Notes under the pieces: generated by a model
Databases searched by the model: none
Told to the model about the DNA's origin: nothing
The model's input: the letters and a program-made list of their open reading frames with translations, nothing else
Assembly: GCA_964553715.1 (NCBI GenBank)
Contig: CAZKKY010000023.1
Location: 1 to 13,812 of the forward strand
From: JAGOJE01 sp964553715
GTDB lineage: Bacteria; Pseudomonadota; Alphaproteobacteria; Rickettsiales; Rickettsiaceae
Direction of reading: 5' to 3'
DNA length: 13,812 nucleotides
Shown here: piece after piece, positions 1-6,668 of the stretch
Numbering within the stretch: the stretch's first letter is position 1
How the letters are laid out: every line of letters starts with the position of its first letter
Program-made: the position numbers and the translations under genes

Positions 1-52
1 TGAAGGTGGCCGTACAGTAGGTGCTGGCGTAGTAGCAAAAATTATAAAATAA
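1..52 (+). CDS. tuf: Elongation factor Tu, C-terminal end only (partial)
   Basis: Reading from base 2, the last 16 codons give EGGRTVGAGVVAKIIK and then TAA at 50-52. This is the near-invariant C-terminus of EF-Tu, the GTPase that delivers aminoacyl-tRNA to the ribosome; the matching E. coli tail is EGGRTVGAGVVAKVLG. Base 1 is the last base of the preceding codon. Only the tail of domain III is inside the window, so nothing can be said of the GTPase domain. The gene lies 63 bases before rpsJ, an order common in alphaproteobacteria, and a terminator-like hairpin follows its stop codon. Identification rests on a short but very characteristic peptide. Confidence 0.93.
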   Translation, partial: EGGRTVGAGVVAKIIK

Positions 53-61
53 TAATATATT

Positions 62-102
62 TGAGAGTTGTAAGTATCTCTTGTAACTCTCGTTGTTTTT
101 TT
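62..102 (+). terminator. Rho-independent terminator or attenuator between tuf and rpsJ
   Basis: Bases 62-74 pair with 80-92 to give a stem of about 13 pairs, three of them G-U, around a five-base loop (75-79). Seven outer pairs are perfect (GAGAGTT at 63-69 with AACTCTC at 85-91). The stem runs straight into TTGTTTTTTT at 93-102. This is the textbook shape of an intrinsic terminator. It begins 9 bases after the tuf stop and ends only 13 bases before the likely rpsJ start. No convincing promoter lies between it and rpsJ, so rpsJ must be reached by read-through, which makes partial termination or attenuation plausible. An RNA-processing hairpin is the alternative. Confidence 0.8.
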
Positions 103-115
103 AAATAGGTTAATG

Positions 116-439
116 ATGAATAATCAGAAAATTAGGATAAGGCTAAAATCTTTCGACCACAAGCTTTTAGATGTTGCTACTAGAGAGATAGTGCAAACAG
201 TTAAGCGCACTGGTGCTAATGTTAATGGTCCTATACCTCTTCCTCGTGAAATTAAGAGTTTTACTGTAAATAGATCTCCACACGTAAACAAAAAATCTAG
301 GGAGCAATTCGAGATTCGTACTCAAAAGAGGTTGATTATAATCAGCTATCCAACTCCTCAGACCGTTGATGCTTTAATGAAAGTTGATTTGGCTGCTGGT
401 GTTGATGTGGAAATTAAATTAGTAGGAGTTAAGCAATGA
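116..439 (+). CDS. rpsJ: 30S ribosomal protein S10
   Basis: S10 is a 30S head protein; in other bacteria it also acts with NusB in transcription antitermination. The protein is 107 residues from the chosen start, close to the family's usual 101-106. It opens with the typical IRIRLKSFDH and carries the S10 signature GPIPLPREIKSFTVNRSPHV at about residues 38-57, followed by KKSREQFE. Two ATG codons stand in tandem at 113 and 116. I prefer 116 because the AGG at 107-109 then sits 6 bases upstream rather than 3. The stop overlaps the rplC start (ATGA). It is the first gene after the tuf hairpin, so its expression depends on read-through or on that structure's regulation. Confidence 0.97.
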   Translation: MNNQKIRIRLKSFDHKLLDVATREIVQTVKRTGANVNGPIPLPREIKSFTVNRSPHVNKKSREQFEIRTQKRLIIISYPTPQTVDALMKVDLAAGVDVEIKLVGVKQ

Positions 440-1086
440 GAACTGGTTTAATTGCAAAAAAGCTTGGAATGAGTTCTGCTTTTAATGAAAAAGGAGAAAT
501 GGTTCCTGTTACTTTACTTAGTGTTGAGGAATGCCAAGTTGTTGCTCACAAAACAAAAGAAAAAGATGGTTATATGGCTGTTGTCATAGGTTCTAAAAAT
601 GCTAAACTGTCTAAAGTTAGTAAGGCAATGCGTACTGTTTTTGCAAGCGCAAAAATAGAGCCAAAAGTTCATTTAAAAGAATTTAGAATAACAGCAGAGT
701 CATATATTGATATAGGTTCTGAGATTAAAGCTGATCATTTTGCTGTGGGTCAATTTATTGATGTTTCTGGTACCTCTATCGGTAAAGGTTTTGCTGGTGG
801 TATGAAAAGGCATAATTTTAGAGGTTTAGAGGCTTCGCACGGTGTTTCCGTGTCTCATAGATCTATCGGTTCTACTGGTGGGTGTCAAGACCCAGGTCGT
901 GTTTTTAAAAACAAAAAAATGCCAGGGCATCTTGGTAACAAATCTGTTACTTTGCAAAATTTGACAGTGTTTGCTGTTGATACAGAGAAAAATGTAATAG
1001 CTGTTAAGGGTGCTATTCCTGGACATAAAGGTTCACAGGTTTATATCACTGATGCTATTAAAAAAACTATTTCTATTAGTAATTAA
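436..1086 (+). CDS. rplC: 50S ribosomal protein L3
   Basis: L3 binds 23S rRNA early in 50S assembly and its long loop reaches toward the peptidyl transferase centre. The 216-residue protein has the expected start (TGLIAKKLGMS), the DVSGTSIGKGFAGGMKRHNF segment at about 109-128, and the central loop with QDPGRVFKNKKMPGHLG at 151-167. Gln151 aligns with E. coli Gln150, the residue methylated by PrmB, so the site is retained. The two residues before it are Gly-Cys, where E. coli has Gln-Asn and, from memory, alphaproteobacteria mostly have Gln-Arg. AGGAG at 424-428 is a strong ribosome binding site inside rpsJ, and the start overlaps the rpsJ stop by 4 bases, suggesting translational coupling. 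Confidence 0.98.
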   Translation: MRTGLIAKKLGMSSAFNEKGEMVPVTLLSVEECQVVAHKTKEKDGYMAVVIGSKNAKLSKVSKAMRTVFASAKIEPKVHLKEFRITAESYIDIGSEIKADHFAVGQFIDVSGTSIGKGFAGGMKRHNFRGLEASHGVSVSHRSIGSTGGCQDPGRVFKNKKMPGHLGNKSVTLQNLTVFAVDTEKNVIAVKGAIPGHKGSQVYITDAIKKTISISN

Positions 1087-1097
1087 AGGTACTAAAA

Positions 1098-1721
1098 ATG
1101 AAAACCACAATATATAGTCTAGCCAAAGAATCAATGGGAGAGTTAAATCTTAACGAATCTGTATTTGGTCTAGAGGTAAGGCAAGATTTAATAAAGCGTG
1201 CTATAGAATGGCAGCTTGCAAAAGCTAGATCAGGAACTCATGCCACAAAAACAATTTCTGAAGTGTCTGGTACTACTAAAAAACCTTTCAAGCAAAAAGG
1301 TACGGGGAACGCTCGCCAAGGTTCTTTAAGATCTGCTCAGATGCGTGGTGGTGGGGTGTCTCATGGTCCAGTCGTTAGAAGCCATGATATAAAATTACCT
1401 AAAAAAGTTAGAAAGCTTGCTATGTGCCATGCTCTCTCTGTTAAATTTGCAGAAGGAAAGCTTTTTGTAGTGGATAGTTTAGATCTATCGTCTTCTAAAA
1501 CCTCTTCTTTAGTTAATGCTATGAAGAATTTTGGTAAGGCTAGTTTTTTTGTTGTCGATGAAATGCATGTAAGTCAAAACTTTTCTTTAGCGTCAAGAAA
1601 TCTTTTTAATATAGTATCTGTTCCTCAGATCGGAGCAAATGTGTATGATATTATCAAACACGATACTGTTATATTAACTAAAAGTGCTGTTGCAGCTTTA
1701 GAATCGAGGTTAGTATTATGA
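1098..1721 (+). CDS. rplD: 50S ribosomal protein L4
   Basis: L4 is an early-assembly 50S protein whose extended loop lines the peptide exit tunnel. At 207 residues it has the usual length. The tunnel loop is clear at about residues 50-100, with KKPFKQKGTGNARQG at 61-75 and RGGGVSHGP at 83-91. In E. coli L4 also represses the S10 operon through an rpsJ leader hairpin; whether the hairpin upstream of rpsJ here serves that role cannot be told from sequence. AAGG at 1086-1089, directly after the rplC stop, gives a well-spaced ribosome binding site. The stop overlaps the rplW start by 4 bases (ATGA). Confidence 0.97.
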   Translation: MKTTIYSLAKESMGELNLNESVFGLEVRQDLIKRAIEWQLAKARSGTHATKTISEVSGTTKKPFKQKGTGNARQGSLRSAQMRGGGVSHGPVVRSHDIKLPKKVRKLAMCHALSVKFAEGKLFVVDSLDLSSSKTSSLVNAMKNFGKASFFVVDEMHVSQNFSLASRNLFNIVSVPQIGANVYDIIKHDTVILTKSAVAALESRLVL

Positions 1722-2011
1722 ATTACAATTTATATGACGTTCTTAGAAGCCCGGTTGTCACAGAAAAAACAACGATGCTTTCTGAATATAGAAAATACAC
1801 TTTTAAAGTTATAAAAAAAGCTAACAAAGATTTAGTAAAAAAAGCTGTGGAACTCATTTTTGGAGTAAAAGTACAGAAAGTTAATGTTCTTAATATTCCT
1901 GGTAAAGCAAAGAGATTTAAAGGTATTTTAGGTAAAAGATCTGATCTTAAAAAAGCTATAGTTACTTTAGAGAAAGATCAATATATAGATTTATCAGGGG
2001 GTATAAAATAA
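1718..2011 (+). CDS. rplW: 50S ribosomal protein L23
   Basis: L23 sits at the exit of the peptide tunnel and is the docking point for trigger factor and the signal recognition particle. The 97-residue protein shows the family opening (LYDVLRSPVVTEK, residues 5-17), a lysine-rich extended loop (about 61-77) and the helix-to-strand signature KKAVELIFGVKVQKVNVLN at 41-59. Its length matches the family (about 95-100). GAGG at 1706-1709 inside rplD provides the ribosome binding site, 8 bases from ATG. It overlaps rplD by 4 bases and rplB by 1 base (TAATG). Confidence 0.96.
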   Translation: MNYNLYDVLRSPVVTEKTTMLSEYRKYTFKVIKKANKDLVKKAVELIFGVKVQKVNVLNIPGKAKRFKGILGKRSDLKKAIVTLEKDQYIDLSGGIK

Positions 2012-2832
2012 TGGCATTAAAATCTTTTAATCCAATCACGCCTTCTTTAAGAGAGTTAAAGCAAGTAGACAAATCTGGTTTGTGGAAAAGTGGTCCTTAT
2101 AAGCCTTTAACAGAAGGTATATCAAAGACTGGTGGTCGTAACAACCGTGGTAGAATAACATCTTTCCATCGTGGTGGTGGACATAAACGACTATATAGAA
2201 CTATAGATTTCAAGCGTAATAAAATTGGAATTATTGGAGTTGTTGAAAGACTAGAATACGACCCAAACAGAACTGCTTTTATCGCTTTAATTAAATATGA
2301 AGATGGTGATTTTGCTTATATTTTAGCTCCTCAAAAATTAAATGTGGGTGATAAAATTTTATCAGGTGATGATGCTGATATTAAAATTGGTAATTCTCTA
2401 TCTTTAAAATCTATACCTGTTGGTACCATTATTCACAATGTAGAAATGAAACCTGGAAAAGGTGGGCAAATCGCAAGATCTGCCGGTGCTTATGTGCAGT
2501 TAGCTGGTAAAGACTCTGGTTATGCTCAGATAAAGTTACGTTCAGGAGAGCTAAGACTGGTTCCACTTGAGTGTAAAGCTACTATTGGTTCTGTTTCAAA
2601 CCAGGATCATCAGAATGTGAATTATGGTAAAGCTGGTAGAATGAGGTGGCTTGGTCGCCGTCCTGTTGTTAGAGGTGTCGCTATGAATCCTATTGATCAC
2701 CCACATGGTGGTGGTGAGGGTAAAACATCTGGTGGTCGTCACCCTGTGTCTCCGTGGGGTAAACCTACAAAAGGTAAGAAGACTCGTAAAAACAAGTCTA
2801 CTTCGAAGTATATTATTAAGCGTAGAAAATAA
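2011..2832 (+). CDS. rplB: 50S ribosomal protein L2
   Basis: L2 is one of the most conserved 50S proteins; it bridges the subunits and is needed for peptidyl transferase activity. The 273-residue length is standard. Visible landmarks are the N-terminal GGRNNRGRITSFHRGGGHKR (41-60), the SH3-like middle, and the C-terminal MNPIDHPHGGGEG (225-237). His230 there corresponds to E. coli His229, implicated in peptide-bond formation. The tail is strongly basic (KPTKGKKTRKNKS). AGGGGG at 1996-2001 is an unusually G-rich ribosome binding site for this AT-rich sequence, ending 9 bases before the ATG, which overlaps the rplW stop by one base. Confidence 0.98.
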   Translation: MALKSFNPITPSLRELKQVDKSGLWKSGPYKPLTEGISKTGGRNNRGRITSFHRGGGHKRLYRTIDFKRNKIGIIGVVERLEYDPNRTAFIALIKYEDGDFAYILAPQKLNVGDKILSGDDADIKIGNSLSLKSIPVGTIIHNVEMKPGKGGQIARSAGAYVQLAGKDSGYAQIKLRSGELRLVPLECKATIGSVSNQDHQNVNYGKAGRMRWLGRRPVVRGVAMNPIDHPHGGGEGKTSGGRHPVSPWGKPTKGKKTRKNKSTSKYIIKRRK

Positions 2833-2840
2833 GGCGTTAT

Positions 2841-3119
2841 ATGGCTCGTTCTGTTTGGAAGGGTCCGTTTGTTGACGGATTTTTGATAAAAAAAGTGCAA
2901 AAATTAATTGAATCAGGTAGTTCACAGATAGTTCAAACCTGGTCTAGAAGGTCCACTATCATTCCCATGTTTGTTGGATTTACTTTTGCTGTGCATAATG
3001 GAAATAAATTTATTCCTGTATCTGTCACTGAAGAGATGGTTGGAAGAAAGCTTGGAGAGTTTTCTCCTACTAGAACTTACCACGGTCATGGTGCTGATAA
3101 AAAAGCTAAGAGGAAATAA
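2841..3119 (+). CDS. rpsS: 30S ribosomal protein S19
   Basis: S19 forms a complex with S13 in the 30S head near the A-site tRNA. The 92-residue protein begins MARSVWKGPFVD and has the family signature at about 53-77 (HNGNKFIPVSVTEEMVGRKLGEF) followed by SPTRTYHGHGADKKAKRK. All of this is typical and the length is normal. Its ribosome binding site AAGG (2831-2834) overlaps the rplB stop codon, and the leader AGGCGTTATATG resembles those of rplR, rpsE and rpmD in this window. It is followed directly by rplV, one base after the stop. Confidence 0.97.
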   Translation: MARSVWKGPFVDGFLIKKVQKLIESGSSQIVQTWSRRSTIIPMFVGFTFAVHNGNKFIPVSVTEEMVGRKLGEFSPTRTYHGHGADKKAKRK

Positions 3120-3120
3120 A

Positions 3121-3480
3121 ATGGTGAAGATGCAAGAAGCCTCTGCCAAGGCTATAACAAAAAATATAAGAGTAAGTCCTAGAAAATTAAATCTTGTGGC
3201 TAGTTTTATTCGTAACATGAAGGTGTCCGATGCATTAATTCAGCTTACCTTTTCGAAGAAACGAATTGCTCATCAGGTAAAACAATGTTTACAATCCGCT
3301 ATTGCAAATGCGGAGAACAATTTTGGTCTTGATATAGACAAACTTATTGTTTCTAATGCTACTGTTGGTAAATCATTAGTTATGAAAAGAATGATGCCAA
3401 GAGCAAGAGGCAGGTCTGCAAGGATCAATAAATTCCTTAGTAATTTATACATTACTCTAACAGAAGCGAAGGAGAAATAG
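3121..3480 (+). CDS. rplV: 50S ribosomal protein L22
   Basis: L22 contributes a long beta-hairpin to the peptide exit tunnel, a known site of macrolide-resistance changes in other bacteria. I chose ATG at 3121, giving 119 residues. The frame is open further upstream to 2971, but that would overlap rpsS heavily and add non-homologous sequence. AGGA at 3111-3114 lies 6 bases before the chosen ATG. A second in-frame ATG at 3130 is less well placed. The protein shows RVSPRKLNLVA at 17-27 and the tunnel hairpin with MKRMMPRARGRSARI at 88-102, which is intact with no insertion or deletion. It sits tightly between rpsS and rpsC. Confidence 0.95.
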   Translation: MVKMQEASAKAITKNIRVSPRKLNLVASFIRNMKVSDALIQLTFSKKRIAHQVKQCLQSAIANAENNFGLDIDKLIVSNATVGKSLVMKRMMPRARGRSARINKFLSNLYITLTEAKEK

Positions 3481-3481
3481 A

Positions 3482-4135
3482 ATGGGGCAAAAAGTTAATC
3501 CGCATGGTTTTAGGGTTGGTCCTACTTTGATAAAAGGTTGGGAGTCTGTTTTATATGCTGAAAAAAATTATGGTGATTTATTAATTCAGGATATAAAAAT
3601 TAGAAGAATGATCTCTAAAAAACATTCTATTGCTCAAATTAGTAGAATCCTTATAGATAGACCATCTAACAAAAGTATAGTAATTAATATACATGCTAGG
3701 AAGCCTGGTGTGATAATAGGTAAAAGCGGTAGTGATATTGAAATTTTAAAGAAAGAAATTCTGAAAATCACAACCGGAGAAGTCTACATTAATATACATG
3801 AAGTAAAAAAACCTGATATTGATGCTAATTTGATCGCTCAGGGTATTGCTATGCAATTAGAAAAAAGAGTTGCATTTAGACGTGCTATGAAAAGAGCTAT
3901 GCAAAGCTGCATGAAACAAGGTGCTAAAGGTATTAAAGTAAGCTGTTCTGGTCGTCTCGGCGGGGCTGAAATAGCTAGGACTGAGTGGTATAGGGAAGGT
4001 CGCGTTCCTTTGCATACTTTAAGGGCTGACATAGATTATTCTACTGCTGAAGCTATCACTACTTATGGCGTTATAGGTATTAAAGTCTGGGTTTATAAGG
4101 GTGATATTGTAGAGAATAAAAAGAAATATAATTAA
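3482..4135 (+). CDS. rpsC: 30S ribosomal protein S3
   Basis: S3 lies at the mRNA entry site of the 30S subunit and helps the ribosome unwind mRNA. The 217-residue protein starts MGQKVNPHGFRVG. Its type-2 KH RNA-binding domain is marked by GVIIGKSG at 76-83, and the C-terminal domain carries SGRLGGAEIARTEWYREGR followed by LHTLRADIDY. It is shorter than the E. coli protein (233 residues), mainly through a short tail, which is ordinary for the family. The ribosome binding site AAGGAG at 3469-3474 is among the strongest in the window, 7 bases from the ATG, which lies one base after the rplV stop. Confidence 0.97.
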   Translation: MGQKVNPHGFRVGPTLIKGWESVLYAEKNYGDLLIQDIKIRRMISKKHSIAQISRILIDRPSNKSIVINIHARKPGVIIGKSGSDIEILKKEILKITTGEVYINIHEVKKPDIDANLIAQGIAMQLEKRVAFRRAMKRAMQSCMKQGAKGIKVSCSGRLGGAEIARTEWYREGRVPLHTLRADIDYSTAEAITTYGVIGIKVWVYKGDIVENKKKYN

Positions 4136-4152
4136 TTTCATAAGTAAATAAA

Positions 4153-4563
4153 ATGTTATATCCAAAAAAGCAAAAATATCGTAAAGCTCATAAAGGGCGG
4201 GTAAAAACTAAGGCTAAAGCAGGAACAATGCTGGCATTTGGTTCATTTGGCCTTAAGTCTTTGGATGGCTGTAGAGTCACTGCTCGCCAAATCGAAGCGG
4301 CTCGTCGTGCTGCCACTAGATGTATGAAAAGGCAAGGCAAATTATGGATAAAAATATTCCCAGATTTACCAGTCTCAAAAAAGCCCGCAGAAGTTAGAAT
4401 GGGTAAAGGGAAAGGTTCACCTGAATTTTTTGCTGTGAGAGTTTCTCCTGGCAGAATCATGTTTGAGGTTGATGGTGTTACCGAAGATGTTGCAATGATG
4501 GCTTTAGAATTAGCTAGTGCTAAATTACCTGTAAGAACAAAGATAGTAAGACGTTATGACTAA
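4153..4563 (+). CDS. rplP: 50S ribosomal protein L16
   Basis: L16 helps position the A-site tRNA acceptor arm in the 50S subunit. The 136-residue protein has the standard length, MLYPKKQKYRKAHKGR at the start, KRQGKLWIKIFPD at 59-71 and VRMGKGKG at 81-88. Arg82 matches E. coli Arg81, the residue hydroxylated by YcfD in that organism; whether a hydroxylase exists here is unknown. The 17-base gap before it has no clear Shine-Dalgarno sequence (ATAAGTAAATAAA), unlike most genes here, so initiation may rely on low structure or coupling to rpsC. The stop overlaps the rpmC start by 8 bases. Confidence 0.97.
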   Translation: MLYPKKQKYRKAHKGRVKTKAKAGTMLAFGSFGLKSLDGCRVTARQIEAARRAATRCMKRQGKLWIKIFPDLPVSKKPAEVRMGKGKGSPEFFAVRVSPGRIMFEVDGVTEDVAMMALELASAKLPVRTKIVRRYD

Positions 4564-4780
4564 AAAAAAGTTAAATAAAAATCAAGACCATATTACCGAT
4601 CAATCAGTTGTAAAATTGAATGAGAAACTTCTTTGGTTAAAAAAAGAACTATTTAATTTGCGTTTTCAACAAACTATGGGTGAGTTAAAAAACACCAGTA
4701 GATTTAGCGTCATACGTAAAGATATTGCGCGAATTAAAACTGAGTTAACAAATAGATTGAATTCGGGGGATAAAAAATAA
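4556..4780 (+). CDS. rpmC: 50S ribosomal protein L29
   Basis: L29 is a small helical protein near the exit tunnel, contacting L23. The 74-residue protein is predicted to be two antiparallel helices; the second holds the family pattern ELFNLRFQQTMGELKNTSRF (31-50) and then IRKDIARIKTEL. The N-terminal 15 residues are lysine- and asparagine-rich and slightly longer than in the E. coli protein (63 residues). The ATG lies inside the end of rplP (8-base overlap), so translation is probably coupled. The stop overlaps the rpsQ start by one base (TAATG). Confidence 0.95.
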   Translation: MTKKKLNKNQDHITDQSVVKLNEKLLWLKKELFNLRFQQTMGELKNTSRFSVIRKDIARIKTELTNRLNSGDKK

Positions 4781-5010
4781 TGCCAAAAAGAGTATTAAAA
4801 GGTGTTGTTGTTAGTGCTAAGCCAGACAAAACTGTTATAGTTAGGGTGGAACGTAGGTTTAAACATCCTATTTATAAAAAAATTGTTAGAGTATCTAAAA
4901 AATATGCTGCACATGATGTAAATAATAAATTTAAGTCTGGAGACACTGTCTCTATAATTGAGAGCCGCCCTATTTCAAAAACTAAAACATGGGTTGTCTT
5001 TGAAGATTAA
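4780..5010 (+). CDS. rpsQ: 30S ribosomal protein S17
   Basis: S17 is an OB-fold primary 16S rRNA-binding protein in the 30S body. The 76-residue protein carries KGVVVSAKPDKTVIVRVERR (7-26), the HPIYKKIVRVSKKY segment and the signature GDTVSIIESRPISKTKTW at 54-71. It is a little shorter at the C-terminus than E. coli S17 (84 residues), within the family range. GGGGG at 4765-4769 inside rpmC is the likely ribosome binding site, 10 bases from the ATG. It is the last gene of the S10 set: a 66-base gap with a candidate promoter separates it from rplN. Confidence 0.96.
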   Translation: MPKRVLKGVVVSAKPDKTVIVRVERRFKHPIYKKIVRVSKKYAAHDVNNKFKSGDTVSIIESRPISKTKTWVVFED

Positions 5011-5014
5011 GTCT

Positions 5015-5043
5015 TTGACTTTTGAGTATTTTATGTGTATTTT
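5015..5043 (+). promoter_or_regulatory. Candidate sigma70-type promoter for the spc gene set
   Basis: TTGACT at 5015-5020 matches five of six bases of the -35 consensus. After a 17-base spacer comes TATTTT at 5038-5043, matching four of six of the -10 consensus. It lies in the 66-base gap between rpsQ and rplN, one of the two largest gaps in the window. In E. coli the spc operon also starts at rplN, so the position is the expected one. Transcription would start near 5050, leaving a leader of about 27 bases. No terminator is visible before it, so it would add to read-through from the S10 genes. Confidence 0.55.
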
Positions 5044-5076
5044 GTCGTTTAATAAATTTTTGCTATTGGTTGTATT

Positions 5077-5445
5077 ATGATTCAGATGCAGAGCATGCTT
5101 GAAGTTGCTGATAATTCAGGTGCTAAAAAAGTTATGTGTATTAAGGTTTTAGGTGGATCACATCATATGATTGCTAACCTTGGGGATGTTATTGTAGTCT
5201 CTATAAAAGAGGCTATTCCTAACGGAAAAATAAAAGCAGGAGAGGTTCATCGAGCTTTGATAGTAAGAACTAAAGTCGGTGTATCTCGTCCTGATGGTAG
5301 TTCTATAAAATTTGATTCTAACGCTGTAGTTCTACTTAATAAACAAGGTGAGCCTCTTGGAACTCGTGTTTTTGGTCCAGTAACTAGAGAGCTAAGAGCG
5401 AAAAACTTTATTAAAATTGTTTCTTTGGCAGAGGAAGTGCTATAA
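5077..5445 (+). CDS. rplN: 50S ribosomal protein L14
   Basis: L14 forms intersubunit bridge contacts and, in other bacteria, is the binding site of the silencing factor RsfS. The 122-residue protein has the exact usual length and begins MIQMQSMLEVADNSGAKKVM; the signature continues through CIKVLGG. The C-terminal PLGTRVFGPVTRELR followed by KIVSLAEEVL is also typical. The leader has only a weak ribosome binding site (TTGGTTG), though it is the first gene after a candidate promoter. The stop overlaps the rplX start (TAATG). Confidence 0.97.
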   Translation: MIQMQSMLEVADNSGAKKVMCIKVLGGSHHMIANLGDVIVVSIKEAIPNGKIKAGEVHRALIVRTKVGVSRPDGSSIKFDSNAVVLLNKQGEPLGTRVFGPVTRELRAKNFIKIVSLAEEVL

Positions 5446-5780
5446 TGATTAAGTTAAAAATAAAAAAAGGTGATGAGGTCGTAGTTATCACTGGCAAAGA
5501 TAAAGGAAAATTTGGTAAAATAGAAAAAGTTTTTCCAGAAAATTCAAAAGTACTAGTTACAGGAATTAACTTGGTAAGTAAGCATACTAAGCCTAGTCAG
5601 TTTCGTGATGGTGGTATTATAAAAAAAGAAATGCCTATACATATCTCTAATGTTGCTCATGTTGATCCTAAAGATCGTAAAGCTACCAAAGTTGCTATCA
5701 AGACACTTGAAGATGGTGTTAAAGTTAGAGTGGCTAAAAAGTCTGGTGAAGTTATTGGAAAAGGCAAGGAAGGTAATTAA
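5445..5780 (+). CDS. rplX: 50S ribosomal protein L24
   Basis: L24 initiates 50S assembly by binding the 5' domain of 23S rRNA. The 111-residue protein has a KOW motif at about 8-35 (GDEVVVITGKDKGKFGKIEK), then VTGINLVSKHTKPSQ and the EMPIHISNVAHVDP segment characteristic of bacterial L24. The basic C-terminal tail ends GKGKEGN. Length is normal (about 103-112). AGAGG at 5430-5434 in rplN is the probable ribosome binding site. It overlaps rplN and rplE by one base on each side, so the three are likely translationally coupled. Confidence 0.96.
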   Translation: MIKLKIKKGDEVVVITGKDKGKFGKIEKVFPENSKVLVTGINLVSKHTKPSQFRDGGIIKKEMPIHISNVAHVDPKDRKATKVAIKTLEDGVKVRVAKKSGEVIGKGKEGN

Positions 5781-6322
5781 TGTTGGACAGATTTCAGAAA
5801 TTATATAGTGACTCTATAAGGGGCCTATTAGTCAAAGAGTTTGGGTATAAAAATCCTCATCAGGTACCGGTTTTAGAAAAAATTGTTATTAACATGGGTG
5901 TTGGAGAAGCTGTTGCTGATTCCAAAGTTATATCTAATGCGGTTAATGATCTCACTCTAATATCTGGACAAAAACCAGTGATTATTTCCGCTAGACAATC
6001 TGTTGCTTCTTTTAAATTAAGGGAAGGTATGAAAATAGGTTGTAAAGTAACTTTGCGAAACAGTAGAATGTATGATTTTTTAGAAAGGTTAGTTTTGGTA
6101 TCGTTGCCCCGAGTAAAAGAATTTAAGGGTTTTTCCAAAAAAAGTTTTGATGGTAGGGGAAATTTTACTTTTGGAATAAAAGAGCAGATAGTTTTTCCAG
6201 AGATTAATTACGATAAAATAGATGTTATTAGGGGTATGGATATTACTTTTGTTACATCTGCTAAGACTGATGAAGAAGCTATGTTTTTGCTGTCTTCTTT
6301 TAATCTACCTTTTAATAATTAA
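5780..6322 (+). CDS. rplE: 50S ribosomal protein L5
   Basis: L5 carries 5S rRNA into the central protuberance and touches P-site tRNA. The 180-residue protein matches the family length. Recognisable parts are KIVINMGVGEA (34-44), the P-site loop region ISARQSVASFKLREGMKIGC (69-88), and KKSFDGRGNFTFGIKEQIVF followed by PEINYDK. A strong double ribosome binding site (AAGGAAGG, 5766-5773) overlaps the end of rplX. In E. coli, S8 represses this operon by binding mRNA near the rplE start; I could not identify such a structure here. Confidence 0.97.
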   Translation: MLDRFQKLYSDSIRGLLVKEFGYKNPHQVPVLEKIVINMGVGEAVADSKVISNAVNDLTLISGQKPVIISARQSVASFKLREGMKIGCKVTLRNSRMYDFLERLVLVSLPRVKEFKGFSKKSFDGRGNFTFGIKEQIVFPEINYDKIDVIRGMDITFVTSAKTDEEAMFLLSSFNLPFNN

Positions 6323-6338
6323 GTTCTAGAGAATATTT

Positions 6339-6644
6339 ATGGCTAAAAAAAGTTCAGTAGAAAAAAATAATAAACGAAAAAAAATGAATGACAGCTTGCG
6401 TAACAAAAGAGCTATACTAAAAGAAGAAATTTATAATAAATCTCTGTCTTTAAATGAAAGAATACGCTGTGTTATGAAGCTTGCTGCTTTGCCTCGTAAT
6501 TCTGCTAGAACAAGGATTAGAAATAGATGCGAGCTTACTGGAAGGCCTCGTGGGTATTATAGAAAATTCAAACTTTCTAGAAATATGTTAAGAGATTTAG
6601 CTGGTTCAGGGGAGATTCCTGGTTTAGTGAAAGCTAGTTGGTAA
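6339..6644 (+). CDS. rpsN: 30S ribosomal protein S14, zinc-free form
   Basis: S14 is a late-assembling 30S head protein beside S3 and S10. At 101 residues it is the long form without the zinc ribbon: only Cys44 and Cys64 are present and there is no pair of CxxC motifs. The signature RCELTGRPRGYYRKFKLSR (63-81) and the ending GEIPGLVKASW are diagnostic. The N-terminus is very lysine- and asparagine-rich (residues 1-25). AGAGA at 6328-6332 is a modest ribosome binding site. Some bacteria carry a second, zinc-binding S14 elsewhere; that cannot be judged here. Confidence 0.97.
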   Translation: MAKKSSVEKNNKRKKMNDSLRNKRAILKEEIYNKSLSLNERIRCVMKLAALPRNSARTRIRNRCELTGRPRGYYRKFKLSRNMLRDLAGSGEIPGLVKASW

Positions 6645-6668
6645 AATATAGTATTTGAGAGTAATTTT

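Noticed and set aside
961..986. Perfect TTGACA inside rplC as a possible internal promoter
   Set aside because: The best -10 match (TACAGA) is only 14 bases away, and nothing suitable occurs at 16-18 bases. The hexamer is explained by Leu-Thr codons.
2693..2875. Same-strand alternative-frame open frame over rplB and rpsS, and a similar one at 12636-12827 in rpoA
   Set aside because: Both lie within conserved genes in another frame, and their translations are low-complexity by-products of the real codons.
2596..2925. Antisense open frame of about 109 codons across the rplB end and rpsS start
   Set aside because: It is the complement of two well-supported genes, its translation has no recognisable motif, and no ribosome binding site or promoter supports it. 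The same applies to antisense frames at 826-1026, 2922-3218, 3838-4032, 4188-4460, 5860-6138, 6557-6775, 8919-9134 and 11995-12195.
4561..4568. Runs of A such as the one at the rpmC start, and long A-runs elsewhere, as frameshift or slippage sites
   Set aside because: Every gene reads through in one frame at its family's usual length, so no frameshift is needed. A-runs are expected at this base composition in lysine-rich proteins.
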